NCBI GenBank assembly: GCA_910577285.1
Contig: CAJTLO010000001.1
Location: forward strand, 335,050 to 399,049
Direction: 5' to 3'
Length of the DNA stretch: 64,000 nt
From: an uncultured Rikenellaceae bacterium
Lineage (GTDB): Bacteria > Bacteroidota > Bacteroidia > Bacteroidales > Rikenellaceae
In this document: positions 27,282 to 34,856 of the stretch, in pieces
Layout of the letters: every line of letters begins with the position of its first letter
Numbering within the stretch: the first letter of the stretch is position 1
Notes under the pieces: model-generated
What the model saw: the letters and a program-made list of their open reading frames with translations, nothing else
Told to the model about the DNA's origin: nothing
Databases searched by the model: none
Made by a program: the position numbers and the translations under genes

Positions 27282-27641
27282 CTATTCCTCCTCTTTCTTT
27301 TCTACCGTTTTACCGGCCAGTTTATTCCTGCGTTTTTCCGAGTACTCTACCGCATACTTGTCCTGACGGAACGTAAGGAAGCGGATGACGCGTTCGTCGC
27401 GACGGTACTGCGTTTCGAGAGTCTCCACGATGGAGCCTTCTCCCGTGAATTCGAGGAGAAAATAGTAACCGGTGGTCTTCTTCTGAATGGGATATGCAAG
27501 CTTCTTCAAGCCCCATGCCTCTTCATTCACGATCTGACCCCCGTTTTCGGTGATAACACCGCGGAATTTGCCTACAAGCTCCTCAAGCTGCTGATCCGAA
27601 AGAACCGGAGTGGCAATGAAAACGGATTCGTAATTGTTCAT
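27282..27641 (-). CDS. rpsF: 30S ribosomal protein S6
   Basis: 119 residues, opening MNNYESVFIATPVLSDQQ and containing the AWGLKKLAYPIQKKTTGYY-type core; the C-terminal tail is Lys/Glu-rich. First gene of the ribosomal operon. A clean promoter lies 41-70 bases upstream. In other bacteria the S6:S18 complex can regulate this operon through a leader RNA; no such structure was confirmed here. Confidence 0.98.
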   Translation of the reverse strand: MNNYESVFIATPVLSDQQLEELVGKFRGVITENGGQIVNEEAWGLKKLAYPIQKKTTGYYFLLEFTGEGSIVETLETQYRRDERVIRFLTFRQDKYAVEYSEKRRNKLAGKTVEKKEEE

Positions 27642-27681
27642 AAAATGTGTTGTTTACATTAAAGTTGTGCAAAACGCGGGG

Positions 27682-27711
27682 CAAATATAGGGATTATCCC
27701 CGAAAATACAA
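27682..27711 (-). promoter_or_regulatory. Promoter of the rpsF-rpsR-rplI operon
   Basis: On the minus strand TTG (27709-27711) is followed after 19 bases by TATATTTG (27682-27689), an ideal phylum-type promoter. Confidence 0.8.
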
Positions 27712-27857
27712 GCACTTGCAAATGAAAAAAATCGGCCGCCGACGCATCCTTCCGGCAGAACGACTCCCCCGGACCGAAAGATCGCAGGCTTCGAACCGCG
27801 GATGCTCCACGCTCCGAGCCCCGGGCAACCGTTCGTCGAAATCGCATTCTGTCCGTT

Positions 27858-28141
27858 TCAAGGGTGTTGGTCGCCGCACGGGCCACTACCGTTACGCTCC
27901 TTCAAAAGTGCGGCAACCGCCTTGCGTACCTTATCGAGGTCGCTGCAAGAGAGTATCGGAATCAACCGGTCGATCTCCTCGATCGCCATATCCCACCATC
28001 GCAGCTCCAGCATCATCCCGATCAGTTCGTCATCGAAACGCTTTCGGATGGGTCTCGCCGGATTGCCCGCCACCACCGTATAGGGAGGGACATCGCTGCC
28101 TACGACACTGCGCATCCCGATAATCGCACCGTCCCCGAGCG
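27858..28141 (-). pseudogene. 5'-truncated hexapeptide (CatB-like) acyltransferase remnant
   Basis: The frame reads LGDGAIIGMRSVVGSDVPPY, then VVAGNPARPIRKRFDDE and LELRWWDM. This is the last left-handed-helix coil and C-terminal helix of xenobiotic/chloramphenicol-type acetyltransferases (family about 210 residues). Only about 95 residues remain. The frame begins directly at the uvrA stop codon, so the N-terminal two thirds, including the catalytic His loop, are absent. An internal ATG (28113-28115) could express 85 residues, but they would lack the active site. Best read as the scar of a deletion that joined this gene to the uvrA 3' end. Confidence 0.8.
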
Positions 28142-28143
28142 AA

Positions 28144-31020
28144 CTACCGGTCCGGTCCGAGCAGCTCTTTCAGATATTGTCCCGTATAGCTTCCCTTCGC
28201 ACGGGCTACCTCTTCCGGCGTGCCGGTCGCGACCACCTGTCCCCCGCCGGCTCCCCCTTCGGGACCGATATCGACAATATGATCGGCTACCTTCACCACA
28301 TCGAGGTTGTGTTCGATCACAAGCACCGTATTTCCCCGCTCCACCAGCTTGTCGATCACTTCCAGCAGTTGACGCACATCTTCGAAATGCAGTCCCGTGG
28401 TGGGCTCGTCGAGGATGTAAAGAGTACGCCCCGTATCGCGCTTGGCGAGTTCGCTGGCCAACTTGATGCGCTGACTCTCGCCACCCGAAAGGGTGGTACA
28501 CGGCTGTCCCAGCTTGAGGTAACCGAGCCCTACCTCCTGTATCGCACGGAGTTTGGTGTATATACTCGGAATGTGCTCGAAAAACTCGACGGCCACATTC
28601 ACGGTCATGTCGAGCACATCGTTGATACTCTTCCCCTTGTATTTCACTTCGAGCGTTTCCCTGTTGTAGCGTTTCCCGCCGCACGCCTTGCAAGTGACAT
28701 AGACGTCGGGCAGGAAGTTCATTTCGATGGCCTGCACCCCGGCCCCCTTGCACTCCTCGCAACGGCCGCCCTTCACATTGAAAGAAAAACGCCCCGCCTT
28801 GAATCCGCGCGTCTGCGCATCGGGAGTCGCTTCAAACAACTTGCGGATATCGCCGAATACATTGGAATACGTAGCGGGATTGCTTCGCGGCGTGCGGCCT
28901 ATGGGCGACTGGTCCACCACCACGAGTTTGTCGATATGCTCCAGTCCCTCGATAGTATCGTAGTCGAGCGGCTGATCGAACGAACGATAGAGCCGGCGAC
29001 TGATGGCGGGACGAAGCGTATCGTTCACGATGGTGGACTTACCGCTGCCGCTCACCCCCGTCACACAGATCAACGTACCGAGCGGGAACGCCACCGTGAC
29101 ATCCTTCAGGTTATTGCCCCGTGCCCCTTTCAGCACGATCTGCTGTCCGTTGCCCTTTCGCCTTACGGCCGGCACCTCGATCCTGCGTTCGCCCTTCAGG
29201 TATTGTGCGGTGATGCTGCCCGACTGCGCGATCTGCTCCGGCGTACCTTCCGCCACGATGTATCCCCCTTTTCTTCCCGCCAGCGGACCGACGTCTATGA
29301 CATGGTCGGCACAACGGATCATCTCCTCGTCGTGCTCCACCACGATCACCGAATTGCCGGCATCCCGGAGCTCCTGCAGGCTGCGGATGAGTTTGCGGTT
29401 GTCGCGCTGATGCAGTCCGATGCTCGGCTCGTCCAGGATATAGAGGACATTCACCAGTTTGGAACCTATCTGCGTAGCGAGCCGGATGCGCTGACTCTCG
29501 CCGCCCGAAAGCGACCTCGACGAACGGGCGAGGGAAAGGTACCCCAGCCCCACGTCGATCAGAAAACCGAGCCGCTCGCGTATCTCCTTGAGTATCTCCC
29601 GCGCAATGGTCGACTCCCGTTCGGTCAGCCGGGCGGGAACGTCGTCCACCCATCGCGCGAACTGCTCGATGCTCATGGCCGACACCTCGGCGATATTTTT
29701 CCCCGCGATGCGGAAATGCAGGGCCTCCTCCCGCAGACGCGTTCCGCCGCATACGCCGCACGGACGGCGGACGATGAATTGCCCGGCCCATTTGTCGCCC
29801 TTCCCGCTGGCGGAATCGTCGTCGAGCCTCGCAATGTACTCGCCGATCCCCTCCCAGCCCACCATACGCGTCCCGCCATAAGAGGCGAACTCCTGCATAT
29901 TGATCTTCAAGGGCTCCGAATCGCCGTTGAGAATCGCATGAATCCCCTCCTCCGGGATGTTCTTGATAGGCTCTTCGAGCGTGAAGCCGTAGCGGCGCCC
30001 CAACGCCGTGAGGATGGCGAAAAGCATGTTGTTGGCATACTTGCCGAACGGTTCGATCCCCCCGGCCTTGATCGACTTGCGCATATCGGGGATCACCTTG
30101 TCGCGATCGAAGACGGCCACTTCGCCCAGTCCCCCGCAATGAGGACACGCCCCCTGCGGCGAATTGAACGAGAACGTGTGCGGGGCGGGATCGTTGAAGG
30201 CCGTTCCGCTCGTAGGGCACATCAGGTGCCGGCTGTAGAAGCGCGAACTCTCCGTTTCGTAATCATAGAGGGAAATCGTCCCTTTCCCTTGCCGCATCGC
30301 CTCCTGAAGACTCTTCATCAACCGCTCGCGCACTCCCTCATTCACCACGAGGCGGTCCACCACCAGGTCGATGTTGTGTACCTTGTAACGATCCAGGTGC
30401 ATGCCGGGGGTAATCTCCCGAATCTCCCCGTCCACACGCACATGGATGTATCCCTTTTTGGCGAACGTTTCGAACAACTCGCGGTAATGCCCCTTCCGCC
30501 CCGCAACCACCGGAGCCAACAACGCCACCTTCCGTCCGGCGGAACCGGCCATGATGAGGTCGGCTATCTGTCCGTCGGTATAGTGCACCATCTCCTCGCC
30601 CGTCACCGGCGAATAGGCCCGGCCGGCCCGCGCAAAGAGCAGGCGCAGGAAGTCGTTTATCTCCGTCACCGTTCCCACCGTGGAACGCGGATTCTTGTTG
30701 GTCGTCTTCTGCTCGATCGCCACCACGGGACTCAACCCCGTGATCTTGTCTACGTCGGGGCGCTCCATGGCGCCGACGAACTGACGCGCATAAGCCGACA
30801 GGGTCTCCATGTAACGGCGCTGCCCCTCGGCATAAATGGTGTCGAACGCGAGCGACGACTTGCCCGAACCGGAAAGCCCGGTTATCACCACCAGCTTCCC
30901 GCGCGGAATATCCACGTCGATGTTCTTCAGGTTATTGGCCCTCGCTCCGAGAACCGATATCATTCCGTTGCCGTTCTTTTTCACTTCACCTCTTCTCCTT
31001 GTTGTTCCCGGGACCTTCAT
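28144..31020 (-). CDS. uvrA: UvrABC excinuclease subunit A
   Basis: Damage-recognition ATPase of nucleotide excision repair. Two ABC halves are seen: Walker A GLSGSGKSS, signature LSGGESQRIRLA, then GVSGSGKST and LSGGESQRIKLA. Zinc sites include CEECKGAG with CKACGG, and CPHCGG. The first zinc module has CPTSG in place of the usual CPxC, a substitution I recall from Bacteroidetes homologues. The ATG at 31018-31020 lies just inside the transglycosylase stop; the ATG at 30961-30963 (MISVLGARANNLKN) gives a more typical 939 residues and is a good alternative. The stop abuts a truncated acyltransferase. Confidence 0.97.
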   Translation of the reverse strand: MKVPGTTRRRGEVKKNGNGMISVLGARANNLKNIDVDIPRGKLVVITGLSGSGKSSLAFDTIYAEGQRRYMETLSAYARQFVGAMERPDVDKITGLSPVVAIEQKTTNKNPRSTVGTVTEINDFLRLLFARAGRAYSPVTGEEMVHYTDGQIADLIMAGSAGRKVALLAPVVAGRKGHYRELFETFAKKGYIHVRVDGEIREITPGMHLDRYKVHNIDLVVDRLVVNEGVRERLMKSLQEAMRQGKGTISLYDYETESSRFYSRHLMCPTSGTAFNDPAPHTFSFNSPQGACPHCGGLGEVAVFDRDKVIPDMRKSIKAGGIEPFGKYANNMLFAILTALGRRYGFTLEEPIKNIPEEGIHAILNGDSEPLKINMQEFASYGGTRMVGWEGIGEYIARLDDDSASGKGDKWAGQFIVRRPCGVCGGTRLREEALHFRIAGKNIAEVSAMSIEQFARWVDDVPARLTERESTIAREILKEIRERLGFLIDVGLGYLSLARSSRSLSGGESQRIRLATQIGSKLVNVLYILDEPSIGLHQRDNRKLIRSLQELRDAGNSVIVVEHDEEMIRCADHVIDVGPLAGRKGGYIVAEGTPEQIAQSGSITAQYLKGERRIEVPAVRRKGNGQQIVLKGARGNNLKDVTVAFPLGTLICVTGVSGSGKSTIVNDTLRPAISRRLYRSFDQPLDYDTIEGLEHIDKLVVVDQSPIGRTPRSNPATYSNVFGDIRKLFEATPDAQTRGFKAGRFSFNVKGGRCEECKGAGVQAIEMNFLPDVYVTCKACGGKRYNRETLEVKYKGKSINDVLDMTVNVAVEFFEHIPSIYTKLRAIQEVGLGYLKLGQPCTTLSGGESQRIKLASELAKRDTGRTLYILDEPTTGLHFEDVRQLLEVIDKLVERGNTVLVIEHNLDVVKVADHIVDIGPEGGAGGGQVVATGTPEEVARAKGSYTGQYLKELLGPDR

Positions 31021-31931
31021 CAAAGGGCGCTCCGGAAAGCGTCGCCGGGCACCTTCACCTTCAAAATACGCCCCTCTTTGTTGTCATACACATAGTCGCG
31101 CATCCACGGATTGAGCAGTCTGAGCATTTTGTAGTTCGTACCGTACCGGGCCGCCACTTCCGCCCATTTGATCGGGGCGCCGCCCACCTCCACCGTCCGA
31201 TAATCGTCCAGCGGTGCGTAGTAGTCATCTTCGCTCAGCCGATAGCCATACCTCTCCGGATCGCCGCTTATCGTCTTGAGGGAGAGGATGCGATACAGAT
31301 ACCGCATGGTCTCCTGCGGAAGGAACGTGTCGTAATAGCTTTCGGTCCCCTGGATATTCATCCGGCGGCTGACACCCGCATTACCGGCATTGTAGGCAGC
31401 GGCGGCGAGGGTCCAACTTCCGAACTTCTCATAGGCGTCGCGCAGGTAGCTGCAAGCCGCTTCGGTCGAACGCTCGATGTCGTAACGTTCGTCCACCTGC
31501 GGTCCCACGGCCAGGCCGTACTCCCGGCCCGTTTTGGGCATGAACTGCCAAAGTCCCGCCGCCCCGGCCGGCGAAACCGTTTCCGGATTCAATGCGCTCT
31601 CGGCCATGCAGAGGTACTTGAAATCATCCGGAATCCCGTTCTTTGCCAGGATCGGCTCGATGACACGGAAATACCGCTTCATATTCAACAGCGTCCGGAA
31701 CGTACCGGAATGCATATACGACGTCACGAGCAGTTCGCGCTGAAGCGCCTCCCTGACATCGAAATACTCCAAAGGCACCCGCTCGCCCGCAAAATCGAGC
31801 GTCTCGGGCAAGGCCGGCAACACGATAGCGGAAAACTCCTCGCCGCCGGTCGTGGTCTGCGAATAGGAGGGTTGTGCGCAGCCTGCCAAAAGAAATGCAC
31901 ACAGTGCAACGTACGGAACAAATGTTTTCAT
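31020..31931 (-). CDS. Lytic transglycosylase lipoprotein with LysM-like end
   Basis: 303 residues. Lipoprotein signal with lipobox LAGC at about residues 15-18. The SLT domain carries the catalytic Glu in CMAESALNP, followed by AAGLWQFMPKTGREYGL and AAYNAGNAG, the MltD-like pattern. The last 60 residues (WAEVAARYGTNYKMLRLLNPW) look like a LysM repeat for peptidoglycan binding. It cleaves glycan strands to 1,6-anhydro-muramic ends in the periplasm. Overlaps the start of uvrA on the same strand, so the two are probably cotranscribed. A TATCTTTA box (31960-31967, minus) may be its -7 element. Confidence 0.92.
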   Translation of the reverse strand: MKTFVPYVALCAFLLAGCAQPSYSQTTTGGEEFSAIVLPALPETLDFAGERVPLEYFDVREALQRELLVTSYMHSGTFRTLLNMKRYFRVIEPILAKNGIPDDFKYLCMAESALNPETVSPAGAAGLWQFMPKTGREYGLAVGPQVDERYDIERSTEAACSYLRDAYEKFGSWTLAAAAYNAGNAGVSRRMNIQGTESYYDTFLPQETMRYLYRILSLKTISGDPERYGYRLSEDDYYAPLDDYRTVEVGGAPIKWAEVAARYGTNYKMLRLLNPWMRDYVYDNKEGRILKVKVPGDAFRSAL

Positions 31932-32026
31932 GGAAATCCGACTGATAAATCAAACGTGTAAAGATACGATTTTATTTCTGCAACTCTCCTGCCGGAATAC
32001 CGGACACTCTTTCGGAAAACGGAAGG

Positions 32027-32800
32027 CTACCTCCCCAGCACGAAATCGTCGGCATCCGCCCAGGCGCGAAAATGCTCCCTATATTCGGCGAGTCGCGCCC
32101 CGTCCAGCTCCACGCGCACTACGCCCTCCTCCCCTTCCGGCAACGAAGCAAGGGTATCGCCGAGAAAATCCAGACCGACGGAGTGCCCGTCATAACGGGT
32201 CGACGGGTCGCTTCCCACACGATTGATGCCGAGCACATAGCACTGGTTCTCGATCGCCCTCGCCCGCAGCAGGGCATCCCATGCCGCTATCCGGGTTTTC
32301 GGCCACGATGCCGTATAGACCGCCACATCGTAATCGTTCCTGTTACGGCTCCACACCGGGAAACGCAAATCATAACACACCATCGGCAATATCCGAAATC
32401 CCTTGTATTCGATCACGACCCGTTCGGTGCCGGGGGCATAAAATCGCTCCTCGCCACTGAACGAAAAGAGGTGCCGCTTGTCGTACCAGACAAGCCGGCC
32501 CTCCGGAAAGGCAAACAAAAAACGGTTGGAGGGGCGGCCCGTACCGTCGCCTATCACCAGGCTGCCGGCGAGCGCCATGCCCGTTTCGGCTGCGATACGC
32601 CGCATCCAGCCGACCGAAGGTCCCTCCATCGGTTCGGCCTGCGAGGTATCCGAAGCCATGAACCCCGTAGTGAACATCTCCGGCAGAAAGACGATATCCG
32701 TATCCTTCAAAGCACGAATCATCCGCTCAGCCGTTCTTCTGTTAACCGCCGGATCTCCCCACACGACATTCATCTGAAGCAATGCTGCACGCAATACCAT
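32027..32800 (-). CDS. Carbon-nitrogen hydrolase, Nit2/omega-amidase-like
   Basis: 257 residues with the nitrilase-superfamily triad: Glu in FLPEMFTTGF, Lys in DKRHLFSF, and Cys in VCYDLRFPVW. Length and motifs fit the omega-amidase branch (deamidates 2-oxoglutaramate or 2-oxosuccinamate, a metabolite-repair role). A -7 box (TATTTTTG, 32819-32826, minus) sits close to the start codon, implying a very short leader. It is a single-gene unit. Confidence 0.9.
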   Translation of the reverse strand: MVLRAALLQMNVVWGDPAVNRRTAERMIRALKDTDIVFLPEMFTTGFMASDTSQAEPMEGPSVGWMRRIAAETGMALAGSLVIGDGTGRPSNRFLFAFPEGRLVWYDKRHLFSFSGEERFYAPGTERVVIEYKGFRILPMVCYDLRFPVWSRNRNDYDVAVYTASWPKTRIAAWDALLRARAIENQCYVLGINRVGSDPSTRYDGHSVGLDFLGDTLASLPEGEEGVVRVELDGARLAEYREHFRAWADADDFVLGR

Positions 32801-33114
32801 AGCTCAATGAGTTTGCCGCAAAAATAGAGAAAAAACCGACATCAGCCCTCCTGCGCCAATGCAGGCAGCGGTACACCTTCCACAAGCGCCTCTGTCAAAC
32901 CCTTCCGCACCTTAAAAACGATTTCACTGCGGAGGAAACAATACATCATCCATCTCTCACTGACGTGCATGGCAAGCATGATCGAGAAACGGCGGCATTC
33001 TCTTCAGAAAAATACAGTTTTACCCCGAACCGCGATAAATAAAATGTTGTATATTATCAATAAACATTGTACCTTGTAAACATCAATCAAAATCAACCTT
33101 TAAAATCTCGACTT
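32801..33114. other. Gap before the lipoprotein array
   Basis: 314 bases without a gene. It contains the amidase promoter on the minus strand (32819-32826). On the plus strand a weak promoter-like pair, TTG (33047-33049) and TACCTTG (33070-33076), is spaced by 20 bases ahead of the first lipoprotein gene. Base composition turns AT-rich from about 33.0 kb. Confidence 0.4.
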
Positions 33115-33600
33115 ATGAAATCAAAACTTCTTTTACTCCTCATCGCAGCAGCAATGCTGTGCGGATGCGAACCGATGAGGGATAGAGTCACCCACTACAC
33201 CTATGTAAATGCTACGGACAAAACGATTGTCGTGACCTTGTACGACCAGAACTTCTTTACGGATGATTGGATGCTAGAAGTAAATCCAGACGCAAAAGAA
33301 GTATTCAGTTTTGTTATTCCTCCGAGGGAACAGTACACAAGAACAGTGCCTCGAATGCATATGCGAAAAAAGAGCGTTGCGCCTCCCTTTAAGGATATAG
33401 AAGAGGCCGTGTGCATTACCGTTTCGAATGGTGAGAGAGTGATCTCACATCTACGTCCTTATGGTTTATTCGATCGATACGCCATAATCGGTAAGGAGTG
33501 TTATGAAGAAACGAAATCCACGAGCAAGGCCGCATATTTACAGTGCATATTCGACGATGAGTTTTTTAACTACGGCGTCCCTGTACCTGTTGACGATTAA
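33115..33600 (+). CDS. Unknown lipoprotein, array copy 1
   Basis: 161 residues, MKSKLLLLLIAAAMLCGCEP with lipobox LCGC. No family recognised. The body looks like a beta-rich domain: YTYVNATDKTIVVTLYDQ, PDAKEVFSFVI and EECYEETKSTSK-like segments. The start at 33115 is chosen because the 25 bases before it (ending CTCGACTT) are shared by all three copies. Most divergent of the three. The phrase NATDKTIVVTLYD suggests an immunoglobulin-like or surface-exposed fold, but no function can be assigned. Followed by a short spacer carrying a broken start of the downstream peptidase gene. Confidence 0.8.
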   Translation: MKSKLLLLLIAAAMLCGCEPMRDRVTHYTYVNATDKTIVVTLYDQNFFTDDWMLEVNPDAKEVFSFVIPPREQYTRTVPRMHMRKKSVAPPFKDIEEAVCITVSNGERVISHLRPYGLFDRYAIIGKECYEETKSTSKAAYLQCIFDDEFFNYGVPVPVDD

Positions 33601-33633
33601 TCCCATAATTACCTAACTTAAAACTATTCCAAA

Positions 33634-33654
33634 ATGAAAAACATTATCTGTTAA
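33634..33654 (+). pseudogene. Truncated peptidase start after copy 1
   Basis: ATG at 33634 opens a seven-codon frame MKNIIC-stop at the same place, relative to the lipoprotein gene, as the start codon of the intact peptidase at 34857. The flank AACTTAAAA...ATG is shared. Confidence 0.6.
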
Positions 33655-33718
33655 TACTTTAGTGCATACAGATCGTGTCATTACGTCAATTGAAAATCAA
33701 CCTTTAAAATCTCGACTT

Positions 33719-34210
33719 ATGAAATCAAAACTTCTTTTACTCCTCATCGCCGCAGCGACACTGTGCGGTTGCGAACGCTTAAGAGACCGAGTTACCTACT
33801 ACACCTATGTAAACGCGACCGACAAGACGATCGTCGTGACCCTGTACGACCAAAACTTCTATACGAATGATTTGTTGATAGAAGTAAATCCCGATGCGAA
33901 AGAAGTATTCAGTTTTGTCATTGCGCCGGGAGAACAGTACACAAGAACGCTGCCGCCCTATCCGGAGATGCGAAAATATAGTGTCTCCCTTCCCTTTGAG
34001 GATATAGAAGAGGCCGCATGCATTACCGTATCGAATGGAGAGTTAATGCTCTCACATCGCCATCCCAATGGTTTATTCGATCGATACGGTGGGGTTGGCA
34101 TTAAGGAGTGTTATGAGGAAACGAAATCCACGAACAAGGCCGCATATTTACAGTGCATATTCGACGATGAGTTTTTTAAACATTGCTGGCCCGTACCTGT
34201 TTACGATTAA
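33719..34210 (+). CDS. Unknown lipoprotein, array copy 2
   Basis: 163 residues with lipobox LCGC and the same domain as copy 1. From PDAKEVFSFVIAPGEQ to the C-terminus it is identical to copy 3; differences cluster in a short loop, YDQNFYTNDLLIEVN here versus YDQDFYENDEWLYSVN in copy 3. That pattern (constant body, variable short loop) could reflect diversification of a binding surface or simply incomplete gene conversion. Two Cys outside the lipobox (near IKECYEE and LQCIFDD) could form a disulfide. Confidence 0.8.
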   Translation: MKSKLLLLLIAAATLCGCERLRDRVTYYTYVNATDKTIVVTLYDQNFYTNDLLIEVNPDAKEVFSFVIAPGEQYTRTLPPYPEMRKYSVSLPFEDIEEAACITVSNGELMLSHRHPNGLFDRYGGVGIKECYEETKSTNKAAYLQCIFDDEFFKHCWPVPVYD

Positions 34211-34243
34211 CTCTATAATTACCTAACTTAAAACTATTCCAAA

Positions 34244-34273
34244 ATGAAAAAACTTTACTTGTTAATACTTTAG
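34244..34273 (+). pseudogene. Truncated peptidase start after copy 2
   Basis: ATG at 34244 reads MKKLYLLIL-stop, matching MRKLYLFLL of the intact peptidase at 34857. Nucleotide similarity continues some bases past the stop. It is a relic of the duplicated 5' end. Confidence 0.75.
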
Positions 34274-34329
34274 GACATACAGATCGTGTCATTGTGTCAA
34301 TTGAAAATCAACCCTTAAATTCTCAACTT

Positions 34330-34824
34330 ATGAAATCAAAACTTCTTTTACTCCTCATCGCCGCAGCAACGCTGTGCGGATGCGAACGTTTAAGAGACCG
34401 AGTTACATACTACACCTATGTAAACGCGACCGACAAGACGATTGTCGTGACCCTGTACGACCAGGACTTCTATGAGAATGATGAGTGGCTGTACTCGGTA
34501 AATCCCGATGCAAAAGAAGTATTCAGTTTTGTCATTGCGCCGGGAGAACAGTACACAAGAACGCTGCCGCCCTATCCGGAGATGCGAAAATATAGTGTCT
34601 CCCTTCCCTTTGAGGATATAGAAGAGGCCGCATGCATTACCGTATCGAATGGAGAGTTAATGCTCTCACATCGCCATCCCAATGGTTTATTCGATCGATA
34701 CGGTGGGGTTGGCATTAAGGAGTGTTATGAGGAAACGAAATCCACGAACAAGGCCGCATATTTACAGTGCATATTCGACGATGAGTTTTTTAAACATTGC
34801 TGGCCCGTGCCTGTTTACGATTAA
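34330..34824 (+). CDS. Unknown lipoprotein, array copy 3
   Basis: 164 residues, lipobox LCGC, identical to copy 2 over its last roughly 107 residues. It ends 32 bases before the metallopeptidase start, the ancestral spacing that the two relic starts copy. Likely exported and anchored in a membrane leaflet; whether outside or periplasmic cannot be told (the residues after the Cys, ERLRD, are not the clear acidic export signal of Bacteroides surface lipoproteins). Function unknown; association with the neighbouring peptidase is inferred from the conserved adjacency. Confidence 0.8.
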   Translation: MKSKLLLLLIAAATLCGCERLRDRVTYYTYVNATDKTIVVTLYDQDFYENDEWLYSVNPDAKEVFSFVIAPGEQYTRTLPPYPEMRKYSVSLPFEDIEEAACITVSNGELMLSHRHPNGLFDRYGGVGIKECYEETKSTNKAAYLQCIFDDEFFKHCWPVPVYD

Positions 34825-34856
34825 CTCCATAATTACCTAACTTAAAATATTGCAAC

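Larger units (their letters stand above)
33115..34824 (+). repeat. Three-copy tandem array of a 610-614-base gene-plus-spacer unit
   Basis: Each unit holds a lipoprotein gene, a conserved stop-proximal spacer (AATTACCTAACTTAAAA) and a copy of the first codons of the downstream peptidase gene. Copies 2 and 3 are nearly identical over their last two thirds, so the latest duplication or a gene conversion is recent. Confidence 0.85.

Noticed and set aside
31021..31023. TTG start for uvrA
   Set aside because: An ATG directly follows it and a more family-like ATG lies at 30961-30963; no reason to prefer TTG.
28177..31095. A 972-codon plus-strand open frame opposite uvrA
   Set aside because: Exact mirror of a certain gene; composition is His/Arg-rich with no domain.
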